Assembly (NCBI RefSeq): GCF_001468395.1 | Contig: NZ_LNSG01000012.1 | Coordinates: 28,431-92,430, forward strand | Source of the DNA: Sphingopyxis sp. H073 | GTDB lineage: Bacteria; Pseudomonadota; Alphaproteobacteria; Sphingomonadales; Sphingomonadaceae | Direction: 5' to 3' | Length of the DNA: 64,000 nt | In this document: one piece after another, positions 9,884 to 16,863 of the stretch | Layout of the letters: each line of letters starts with the position of its first letter | How positions within the stretch are numbered: the stretch's first letter is position 1 | Made by a program: the position numbers and the translations under genes | The notes under the pieces: model-generated | The model's input: the letters and a program-made list of their open reading frames with translations, nothing else | Databases searched by the model: none | Told to the model about the DNA's origin: nothing

Positions 9884-9930
9884 CCCGGCAACCTTGCCGA
9901 GTGCGCTAAAGCTGCCTGATTCGCAGCTTT
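9884..9930 (-). promoter_or_regulatory. Tandem leader hairpins, probable NasT (ANTAR) binding RNA
   Basis: Two hairpins 6 bases apart are read on the minus strand. The first has a perfect 8-bp stem (AAAGCTGC/GCAGCTTT, 9908-9930) with a 7-base loop GAATCAG. The second has a 6-bp stem (CTCGGC/GCCGGG, one G-U pair, 9884-9901) with the hexaloop AAGGTT, which has A at position 1 and G at position 4 as known ANTAR target loops do. The first loop does not fit that rule neatly. With the downstream terminator and nasS/nasT directly upstream, the best reading is a nitrate-controlled antitermination leader. Confidence 0.75.
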
Positions 9931-9972
9931 GCTGCAAGCGGTTATTTCGCAGGTGCAGCATAAAAGGAAAAG

Positions 9973-11184
9973 CTATGGAAGTTTAGCGAGATAGGTCTCG
10001 ATGTCGTCGGGATCGAAGGCGCGGCCGTCGAAAAAGCGGTCGCTGCCGAGCGTGAGGCGGCCCTGTGTCGAACCGGCGCCGATGGGCTCGTCGAGCCCGC
10101 CTTCGAGTTTCGAACTCGCGCCGGGCAGCGGCGCGCCCGAGCCTGCAAGCGCGGCCCGGTAGACGTCGGGACGGAAGACGTTGCCGGCCGCCGCGGCTTC
10201 GGCGTCGTCGAACGCCATATAGTCCCAGCGGACCATCTGCGAGTAGAGCCACGCAGCCTGGCTGCGCCAGGGAAAGTTGGCCGCCTCGCGATACTGGAAC
10301 ATGAAGTCGGGATAGTGGATCGGCTCGCCGCCTGGGACGAGCCGGATGCGGTCGGTGATTGCGCGCAATACGGCATCGCGCGGCGCGTCGAGATATTCGG
10401 GCCGCGCCAATATGTCGGCGCTTTCCTCGGCAGCGCCGGGTTCGACAAAATGTGCCGCTGCCGCGTGCAGCGCGCGGACCAGCGCTGCGACCGCTTCGCG
10501 ACGCTCGTTGAGCGTAGCCTCCGGCATCGCGAGCACTTTCTCGACACCGCGGCGCCAGATCTGCGCGGTTGCGAGCGCGATGTGACCTACGCCGCGGTCG
10601 ACGGCGATCGAGTTCCATGGCTCGCCGACGCAGATGCCGTCGACTTCGCCCGCGGCGAGCGCGTCGGCGGCAAAAGGCGGGCTGGTAACGACGATCTCGA
10701 TATCTTGATCGGGACGAATGCCGACACCTGCGAGCCAGTAGCGCAGCATGTAATTGTGGCTCGAATAGCGATGGACGACGCCGAAGCGCAAAGCTTTGCC
10801 CGCCGCGACCCGCGCGTCCGCTACCTGCTTCAGCGCCGCGCCGATCCGGATCGGATCACCCAGCGTATCGGTCAGACCTGCTTCTTCCGCGAGCTTGGTC
10901 GAGAAGGTGACGGCATTGCCGTTGAGACCCAGAACGAACGGCACCGCGAGCGGCACTGCGGGACGATCCTTTCCAAGCGTTGTGGCGATGGCAAGCGGCG
11001 CGATCATATGCGCCGCATCGGTGTGACCATAGAGCAGCCGGTCGCGCACGGTCGCCCAGGTCATGTCGCGGACAAGGTCGATCGCGACCCCCTCGGCGGC
11101 GGCGAAGCCGATTTCGTGGGCAAGAACCGGCAACGCGGCGTCGACGAGTGGCAGGAAGCCGATACGGAAGCGCTCGCCGGTCAT
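9973..11184 (-). CDS. nasS: Cytoplasmic nitrate/nitrite sensor NasS (NrtA-like)
   Basis: 403 residues of the NrtA/CmpA periplasmic-binding-protein fold, but without any signal peptide (MTGERFRIGFLPLVDAALPVLAHEIG). This is the hallmark of NasS rather than of an ABC transporter component. No NrtB/NrtD genes are nearby. In studied NasST systems NasS holds NasT inactive and releases it when nitrate or nitrite binds. The ATG overlaps the nasT stop by four bases, so the two proteins are probably made together. The gene is followed by the leader RNA. Confidence 0.88.
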   Translation of the reverse strand: MTGERFRIGFLPLVDAALPVLAHEIGFAAAEGVAIDLVRDMTWATVRDRLLYGHTDAAHMIAPLAIATTLGKDRPAVPLAVPFVLGLNGNAVTFSTKLAEEAGLTDTLGDPIRIGAALKQVADARVAAGKALRFGVVHRYSSHNYMLRYWLAGVGIRPDQDIEIVVTSPPFAADALAAGEVDGICVGEPWNSIAVDRGVGHIALATAQIWRRGVEKVLAMPEATLNERREAVAALVRALHAAAAHFVEPGAAEESADILARPEYLDAPRDAVLRAITDRIRLVPGGEPIHYPDFMFQYREAANFPWRSQAAWLYSQMVRWDYMAFDDAEAAAAGNVFRPDVYRAALAGSGAPLPGASSKLEGGLDEPIGAGSTQGRLTLGSDRFFDGRAFDPDDIETYLAKLP

Positions 11185-11762
11185 TCCATGTCTCCCATCA
11201 GCGCTTCGCTGGTGACGATCGCCTCGGCAATCTCCGAGATGCGACGATTGGTCCGCATCGCCTGTCCGCGGAGCAGGGCATAAGCCTCGGGCTCGTCGAT
11301 CTGACGCCGCTTCATCAGGATCGCCTTCGCCTTGTCGATCACGGCCCGCTCGGCGAGTGCGTTCTTGGCGTCATCGAGTTCGCGCTGGAGCCGCGAAAAG
11401 GCCTGGAAGCGTCGGATGGCGAGGTCAACCACCGGCTTGATACGTTGCTTCGACAATCCGTCGACGACATAGGCCGAAACCCCGGCGTCGATCGCCGCGC
11501 CGGTCGCCTCGGCATCGCTCTGATCGACGAACATTGCGATCGGCCGTGCCAGCGCGCGCGACATAGCGAAGAAATCCTCGAGCAGGTCGCGGCTCGGGTT
11601 CTCGAGGTTGATAAGAACAACTTCGGGGGCAGCCGCTTCGATCTGCGCAACAAGTGGTTTGGAAGTGTCCACCAGTACGAGGTCGTCGAGACCAGCTTCG
11701 CGCAAACCGTCGGATATGACGGCCGCACGCCCTGCGCTGGTGTCGATGATCGCGATCCTCAT
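11181..11762 (-). CDS. nasT: ANTAR-domain response regulator / antiterminator NasT
   Basis: About 193 residues starting MRIAIIDTSAGRAAV. The first ~120 residues form a receiver-like domain (IAIIDTS, VVLINLENPSRD, IAMFVDQSDAEAT). The C-terminus is an ANTAR RNA-binding domain (AVIDKAKAILMKRRQIDEPEAYALLRGQAM). NasT binds paired hairpins in nitrate-operon leaders and prevents termination. The start at 11762 has an AAAGG ribosome-binding site 9 bases upstream. A longer open frame to 11834 has no family support. It is the first gene of the minus-strand cluster. Confidence 0.9.
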   Translation of the reverse strand: MRIAIIDTSAGRAAVISDGLREAGLDDLVLVDTSKPLVAQIEAAAPEVVLINLENPSRDLLEDFFAMSRALARPIAMFVDQSDAEATGAAIDAGVSAYVVDGLSKQRIKPVVDLAIRRFQAFSRLQRELDDAKNALAERAVIDKAKAILMKRRQIDEPEAYALLRGQAMRTNRRISEIAEAIVTSEALMGDME

Positions 11763-11835
11763 GGTCGCGCCTTTACGCTGCAGCGCACAAATCTGCCAGA
11801 GACTTTGTCGGTCGCGACATAATCCGCGCGTCAAG

Positions 11836-11871
11836 TGTCCGCTTAGCGAAATAGGCTACCAACAGCGGACA
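11836..11871. repeat. Inverted repeat upstream of nasT, next to the IS110 element
   Basis: TGTCCGCT and AGCGGACA form a perfect 8-bp inverted repeat with a 20-base spacer, 74-109 bases upstream of nasT and about 80 bases before the transposase start. It could be an operator for nasT or structure at the left end of the IS110 element. The sequence alone does not decide. Confidence 0.4.
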
Positions 11872-11948
11872 GTCTCCAATTGATGACGTGGACGGCTCTC
11901 CAACTCCCCGCGGTATGATCTGCGGGATGAGCTGGAAGGAGAGCTACG

Positions 11949-12977
11949 ATGGAGAAGATTGTAACGGTCGGGTTGGATATCGCGAAGTCGGTGTTTCAGG
12001 TCCACGGTGTTGATGCCGCAGGCGAAGTGGTGGTGCGCAAGCGCCTGAGCCGGGCCCGGGTGATTCCGTTCTTCGCGAAGCTGCCGCGCTGTCTGGTCGG
12101 CATCGAGGCCTGCAGCAACTCTCACCACTGGGCCCGCGAGCTGATCGCGCTGGGCCATGATGTTCGACTGATGCCGGCGCAATATGTGAAGCCGTATGTG
12201 AAGCGCGGCAAGAATGACGCTGCCGATGCGGAGGCGATCTGCGAGGCGGTGACGCGGCCGACGATGCGGTTCGTGACGGTGAAGACTCCGGAACAGCAGA
12301 GCGTGATGATGCTTCACCGTGTCCGCCTGATGCTCAACCGCCAGCGCACGCAGCTGTCGAACGCGACGCGGGCGCATATGTCGGAGTTCGGGATCGTGGC
12401 GCCGGTGGGGCGCATTGGGCTCGAGCGCCTGCTGGCGATAGTCGCCGACAAAGATGACGAGAGGATTCCACCTGATGCCCGGCTCTGCTTGGAGATGCTC
12501 GGGGCGCAGCTCGCGATCGTAAAGGAGCAGATCCTTGAGAACGACCGACGTATCCGTGCGAGTGCGCGCGACACAGAAGTTGGGCGGCGGCTGATGGAGA
12601 TACCGGGCGTCGGGCCACTGCTCGCCAGCGCCTTTGTTGCCAGCGTCGCCGATCCGCGCCTGTTCAAGACAGGCCGCGACCTCGCCGCGTGGATAGGTTT
12701 GGTCCCGCGGCAGAACTCCAGCGGAGGGAAGGAGCGGCTCGGCGGCATATCGCGTGCGGGCAACCAGTATCTGCGTCAGATGCTCGTCGTCGGTTCGATG
12801 GCCGTCATCCGCCATGCCGAGCGGCACGGCACCAAACGGCCATGGCTCATCGAACTGATGAAGCGTCGAGCGAAGAAAGTTGCAGCTGTGGCGCTAGCTA
12901 ACAAAACCGCCCGCATGGTCTGGGCGCTGATGACGAGCGGAGAGCACTACCGCGAACCGCAGGTCGCGCACGCATAG
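11949..12977 (+). CDS. IS110-family transposase
   Basis: 342-residue recombinase of the IS110/IS1111 type. The N-terminal RuvC-like DEDD domain begins MEKIVTVGLDIAKSVFQVHG and contains GIEACSNSHHWARELIALGH and KRGKNDAADAEAI. The C-terminal Tnp20 domain contains MEIPGVGPLLASAFVASV and AAWIGLVPRQNSSGGKERLGGI, with the serine region used in the reaction. Length and motifs look intact, with no frameshift, and GGAGAG precedes the ATG. The element lies just beyond the 5' end of the nitrate cluster and beside the damaged edge of the glucan locus, so it may have caused that damage. Confidence 0.93.
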   Translation: MEKIVTVGLDIAKSVFQVHGVDAAGEVVVRKRLSRARVIPFFAKLPRCLVGIEACSNSHHWARELIALGHDVRLMPAQYVKPYVKRGKNDAADAEAICEAVTRPTMRFVTVKTPEQQSVMMLHRVRLMLNRQRTQLSNATRAHMSEFGIVAPVGRIGLERLLAIVADKDDERIPPDARLCLEMLGAQLAIVKEQILENDRRIRASARDTEVGRRLMEIPGVGPLLASAFVASVADPRLFKTGRDLAAWIGLVPRQNSSGGKERLGGISRAGNQYLRQMLVVGSMAVIRHAERHGTKRPWLIELMKRRAKKVAAVALANKTARMVWALMTSGEHYREPQVAHA

Positions 12978-13383
12978 GAGATCAGGCGCCGATCATGGCG
13001 TCGCCGAGGTTGGGAAGGGCAGACAGGAGCTGATGCACAAAGCCGGTTGAAACCGCCGGATCAGGAAAACCCATTTTGGCCGGTGCACCTCGAGTGCGTC
13101 CAATTGGTCGGGACCCGATCCGCGCGAAAGGCATCATGGCCAGCGGCGCATGACAAGGCCGCATCACAGGCCGGACACATGGCTGCACCAACCAGCAGGT
13201 CGCATCATATCCAGAAACCGCTTGCCAACGGAGGGCCGTCCACACACGGCCAGTTCGAGCTGAGGACCTGTTCCCTTGGGCAATGTTGCAGCGAGGGAGC
13301 CGCGCCACAGGCGCAATAACGTTTGCCCAAATGAAATTTTGGTGCGCGATAGTGTTTGGCGCAGAAAGATGAGGTCTGTCTAA
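12978..13383 (+). other. Long non-coding segment behind the IS110 transposase; possible bridge-RNA region
   Basis: About 400 bases with no convincing gene separate the transposase stop from the GH13 remnant. IS1111-type elements carry a long non-coding end here, and IS110-family elements are known to encode a structured bridge RNA in one non-coding end. A small hairpin (CGGTT GA AACCG) is visible near 13045-13060. I could not fix the element's right end, and no target duplication is expected for this family. The bridge-RNA reading is an inference from family and layout. Confidence 0.4.
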
Positions 13384-13623
13384 AGTTGTACCAAGACTCA
13401 TGTAGACTGGAGCCGCGGTGCCATTCTTTATCAGATCAACACGCGGCAGTTCACGCGCGAAGGAACGTTTCGAGCCGCCGAGACGCAGTTGCCCCGCCCT
13501 AAAAAGCTCGGCGTCGATATCATCTGGCTGATGCCGATCCATCCGATCGGCGAGAAGAACCGCAAGGGCAGCCTCGGCTCGCCTTATTCGGTGAAGGACT
13601 ATTATGGCGTCACGCGCGGATGA
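13384..13623 (+). pseudogene. Internal fragment of a GH13 alpha-amylase-family gene
   Basis: An open stretch reads GAILYQINTRQFTREG, then KKLGVDIIWLMPIHPIGEKN and GSLGSPYSVKDYYGV. This is the start of a GH13 catalytic barrel (beta-1 to conserved region I). It has no start codon or signal peptide and stops at 13623, so about four fifths of a normal enzyme is missing. Recognisable homology begins near 13408. It lies between the IS110 element and another gene remnant, and was probably part of the neighbouring glucan locus before a deletion. Confidence 0.8.
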
Positions 13624-13919
13624 AACTAAGGGCATAGACATCGAGCATCGTCGGGTCGAGCGGGCGAATTGCGCTGCCGCCTGGAGAACGTTGATGCAGC
13701 ACAGCGACGATGATCGGCGCCGCCAGAATGATTGCCGCCCCCAGCATTTGTCCAGACTGCATTTCGCTCGTCTCGGGATGCTTCAGCTGCGCGATGTCCG
13801 GCGCCTTCCAGTTAAAGGTTGGAGCCGGCTGCTCGGCGGCGGATGGGACGGCGCAGGCGCAAGCCGTGACGGCCGAGAGGGAGGCAAGGCGGGCGGCACG
13901 GACCCAAACGGGAGATCAT
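13610..13919 (-). pseudogene. Frameshifted and truncated small lipoprotein gene downstream of the MFS transporter
   Basis: The ATG at 13919 overlaps the transporter stop (ATGA) and begins MISRL. The frame then fails at a TTTGGGTCC tract. Removing one G gives MISRLVRAARLASLSAVTAC, a textbook lipoprotein signal with lipobox VTAC. It continues with SAAEQPAPTFNWKAPDIAQL and a hydrophobic stretch GQMLGAAIILAAPIIVAVL. The reading ends at 13610, inside the GH13 remnant on the other strand, so the natural C-terminus is probably lost too. The function of the original protein is not recognisable. Confidence 0.6.
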
Positions 13920-15415
13920 CGGGCGACCCCTCCGGTGAGCGGGGTGACCCGCGTCATTGCGGCGGCCGCCAGCAGCAAGGTGCCCGACGCGAACGCCATC
14001 GTGTAGATCGGGGCGCCGGGAAAGAAGGCGGCCATGATCGACCCCATGATCGTGGCGACAAGCAGCTGCGGAACGACCACGAAGATATTGAAGAGGCCCA
14101 TGTAGATGCCGAGCTTTCCCTGCGGCAGGCTGGAGGCGAGGATCGCGTAAGGCATCGCGAGAACCGAAGCCCAGAAGATGCCGATGAGGACCTCGCTCGC
14201 AACAAGATGCGTGGGGTCGCGCAGCAGGAAAAAGCTGCCATAGCCGAGCGCACCGCAGACAAGGCCGGCGATGTGCGTGCGGGCCTGCCCGATGCGCCTG
14301 GATAACCAGGGCAGGAGAGTGAGCGCGGCGACGGCGGCCACACCGTTATAGATGGCGAAGAGCGTGCCGACCCAGTTGGCGGCGGTCTGATAGGCGGCGC
14401 TCGCCGCATCGGTCGTCCCGAAATGATATTGGGCGACGATGGGCGTGGTGTTGATCCACATGATGAACAGCGCCGACCAGCTGAAGAACTGGACGAGGGC
14501 GAGCCGCTTCATGATTGGCGGCATACCGGAGAAATCGCCGACGATGCTCGACAGCATGTTGGTCTCGTTGCCACGGCGCGCGAGGGCGATGGCGATGAGG
14601 CTTGCAAGGCCGTAGGCAATCAGCAGCGCGCCGAGGAGAAGAACCTCGCGGAGCAGCGAAAATTCCTGCCGGATGGCCATTACGCCGAGACCGGCTACGA
14701 TCCAGGCGGAGCAACCGGCATAGCTTCGCGACGCAAGCGCGCGAACCGCGGGCTGGGTCTCCGCTTCGGCGGGGCCGAATCCCGCCATCTCGACCGGATC
14801 ATATTCGCGGGTCGTCACCACCGTCCACAAGACCGAGAGGAAGAGGGCAAGGCCGCCGAACCAGAAAGCGTAGCGGACGGTGTCGGGAATCTCGCCGGGC
14901 GGCGCGACATTGGCGACCCCCAGCAGGTCCATGAACGACGGAAAGAGCGAGCCGACGACCGCGCCCGCGCCAATAAAGGCCGTCTGGACCGCATAGCCCG
15001 CACTATGCTGGTCCTTCCGCAGCATGTCGCCGACAAAGGCGCGAAAGGGCTCCATCGAGATATTGAGCGAGGCGTCGAGGAGCCAGAGCGTCGTCGCCGC
15101 GAACCAGATCGCCGGGCTTTGCGGCATCACGAACAGCGCGATCGCGGCGAGAATGGCGCCGGCAAGAAAATAAGGCCGACGGCGGCCGAGCCGCCCCAGC
15201 CAGGTCCGGTCGCTCATATGGCCGATCACCGGCTGGATCAGCAGGCCCGTCAGCGGTGCGGCGACCCAGAGGCCGGGCAGTTTCTCGATGTCTTCGCCAA
15301 GCGATTGGAAAATCCGGCTCATATTGGCGTTCTGGAGCGCGAAGCCGATCTGGATGCCGAAAAAGCCGAAGCTGATGTTCCACAGTCCGGCGCGACTTTG
15401 CCGCGGCTTTTCCAT
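13916..15415 (-). CDS. MFS sugar (alpha-glucoside) transporter
   Basis: About 499 residues with roughly 12 membrane segments, resembling SLC45/GPH-type disaccharide transporters. Features include GFALQNANMSRIFQSLGED, GLLIQPVIGHMSDRTWLGRLGRRRPY (the RxGRRRP loop of sucrose/maltose carriers) and a long central loop. The start MEKPRQSRAG at 15415 has a GGGGAGA ribosome-binding site, and upstream ATGs at 15430 and 15439 are weaker. It probably imports maltose or short maltodextrins released in the periplasm by the GH13/GH97 enzymes encoded nearby. A LacI operator lies about 100 bases upstream. Confidence 0.85.
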   Translation of the reverse strand: MEKPRQSRAGLWNISFGFFGIQIGFALQNANMSRIFQSLGEDIEKLPGLWVAAPLTGLLIQPVIGHMSDRTWLGRLGRRRPYFLAGAILAAIALFVMPQSPAIWFAATTLWLLDASLNISMEPFRAFVGDMLRKDQHSAGYAVQTAFIGAGAVVGSLFPSFMDLLGVANVAPPGEIPDTVRYAFWFGGLALFLSVLWTVVTTREYDPVEMAGFGPAEAETQPAVRALASRSYAGCSAWIVAGLGVMAIRQEFSLLREVLLLGALLIAYGLASLIAIALARRGNETNMLSSIVGDFSGMPPIMKRLALVQFFSWSALFIMWINTTPIVAQYHFGTTDAASAAYQTAANWVGTLFAIYNGVAAVAALTLLPWLSRRIGQARTHIAGLVCGALGYGSFFLLRDPTHLVASEVLIGIFWASVLAMPYAILASSLPQGKLGIYMGLFNIFVVVPQLLVATIMGSIMAAFFPGAPIYTMAFASGTLLLAAAAMTRVTPLTGGVAR

Positions 15416-15517
15416 CACGTCTCTCCCCATCGGCCGCATGGCGCGCGGCTCTTTAGCCGCGCGATCTTGCAGCAGCGCCCGGCAAGAGCAAGCGGCGGGC
15501 GGGGCGATCGGGTCAAG

Positions 15518-15529
15518 GTATACGAATAC
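15518..15529. promoter_or_regulatory. Probable LacI-family operator upstream of the MFS gene
   Basis: GTATACGAATAC differs by one base from the perfect palindrome at 16710. It lies between the end of lacI and the transporter start, about 100 bases from the latter, as expected for regulation of a separate transporter promoter. Confidence 0.65.
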
Positions 15530-15537
15530 TTAGCCGA

Positions 15538-16572
15538 TCAGGGCGATGTGCTTTGCCTGCGGATCAGCCGCGTCGGCAAGATGCATCGCCCTGCGGGCCG
15601 ACCGTCGATGCGGCCGAGCAGCGCATCGACGAGCAATTCCCCGGCACCCTTCAAGTCCTGCATCACCGTTGTCAGCGTCGGCGACGTCAGGCTGGCCGCG
15701 GGGATGTCGTCGAACCCGATCAACGCGACGTCGCGCGGCAGTGCCAAGCCGGCTTCGACGAGCGCGCGCATGGCCCCGATCGCGATCAGGTCGCTGGCGG
15801 CAAACAGGGCGTCGAACGGAATGCCCGTGGCGAGGAGCGCGCGCGCGGCTTCATAGCCCGATTGCTCGGAAGAAACGGCAGGCTGCTGCAGCCGCGGATC
15901 TGGCGTCAGGCCCGCGGCCGTCATCGCCCGGCAAAGGCCCGCATAGCGATCCTGAAACTCTGGCGCGTGGTTGGATGCGTCGCCCAAGAAGGCGATGGAT
16001 TTGCGACCTATCTCGATGAAATGCTCGCCTGCCTGAACGCCGGCACCGATATTGTCCGACCCGACCGTCAATCCGATATTGTCGTCGGCGACCGATCCCC
16101 AGCGGACAAACTTCGTGTCCATCTCCACCAGATGCTCGAGCTTGGCGCGATAAAGCTGATAGTCGCCATAGCCGAGCAGGATGATGCCGTCAGACCGGTG
16201 GCTGTCCTGATAGTCGACGTGCCAGTCGTTATTCATTTGCTGGAAGCTTATCAGAAGATCATAGCCGCGCAGGGCGCACTGCCGGGTTATCGAGCCGAGC
16301 ATCGAAAGAAAGAAGGGGTTGATCATCGACTCGTCTGGGGTCGGATCCTCGAAGAAGAGGAGCGCGAGCGTGTGGGCGCGCTGCGAGCGGAGGCTCGATG
16401 CATTCTTGTCGACGGTATAGTTGAGCTCGCGCGCAATCCGCTCGATGTTGGCGCGGGTGGCGGCACTCACCGATTTGCTGCCGCGCAGCGCGCGCGATAC
16501 GGTCGGCTGCGACACGCCGGCCAGATAAGCGATATCGAAACTCGTAGGCTTGGCCGTTGGCGGTCGCCCCAT
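15538..16572 (-). CDS. LacI-family transcriptional regulator of the glucan locus
   Basis: 344 residues. The N-terminal helix-turn-helix (FDIAYLAGVSQPTVSRALRGSKSVSAATRANIERIARELNY, split here by its two helices) and hinge NKNASSLRSQ-type region are followed by a periplasmic-binding-protein-like sensor domain (ALLFFEDP, DGIILLGYG, FDALFAASDLIAIGAMRAL, ALIGFDDIPAAS). The layout matches repressors of maltose/maltodextrin genes in related bacteria. Likely targets are the two GTATACG palindromes on either side of the gene, which would control the transporter and the TonB-receptor train. The inducer sugar is not shown by the sequence. Confidence 0.92.
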   Translation of the reverse strand: MGRPPTAKPTSFDIAYLAGVSQPTVSRALRGSKSVSAATRANIERIARELNYTVDKNASSLRSQRAHTLALLFFEDPTPDESMINPFFLSMLGSITRQCALRGYDLLISFQQMNNDWHVDYQDSHRSDGIILLGYGDYQLYRAKLEHLVEMDTKFVRWGSVADDNIGLTVGSDNIGAGVQAGEHFIEIGRKSIAFLGDASNHAPEFQDRYAGLCRAMTAAGLTPDPRLQQPAVSSEQSGYEAARALLATGIPFDALFAASDLIAIGAMRALVEAGLALPRDVALIGFDDIPAASLTSPTLTTVMQDLKGAGELLVDALLGRIDGRPAGRCILPTRLIRRQSTSP

Positions 16573-16709
16573 ATCCTTCTCCCGGTTCGGTCGGCTTCAG
16601 GCCGGCCCGTCCTTGCGTCGAGACTAGCGAGCGCCGGCCGTACTGCCAATGGGTCGAGCCCATCGCGCTGTGACATTTACGCGACAGCGGCTGACGGGCG
16701 ACGATATGC

Positions 16710-16721
16710 GTATACGTATAC
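16710..16721. promoter_or_regulatory. Perfect 12-bp palindrome, probable LacI-family operator
   Basis: GTATACGTATAC is a perfect palindrome in the gap between the divergent lacI and TonB-receptor genes, about 140 bases from each start. A near-identical copy lies at 15518. Position and repetition support an operator controlling the receptor-led gene train and perhaps lacI itself. Confidence 0.75.
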
Positions 16722-16863
16722 CCTATGGTCGCGCGGCCGATTTGGTCTCAATTGCTGGACCGACGATGGGAACACCCACGCGATGACGAGGATGCCGTGC
16801 GGCGCGATCTGCCGCTCCCGAGCCGTTGCGCGAACGACCCCCCATCGCAGCAGGGGAGCCTTT

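Noticed and set aside
9973..11184. Nitrate ABC transporter substrate-binding protein (NrtA)
   Set aside because: No signal peptide, no permease or ATPase genes nearby, and overlap with nasT make NasS the better call.
11856..12827. 323-codon minus-strand reading over the IS110 transposase
   Set aside because: The plus strand encodes an intact IS110 transposase; this is its shadow.
15553..16863. Plus-strand extension in front of the TonB receptor
   Set aside because: It lies antisense to lacI, has unnatural composition, and would remove the clear signal peptide at 16864.
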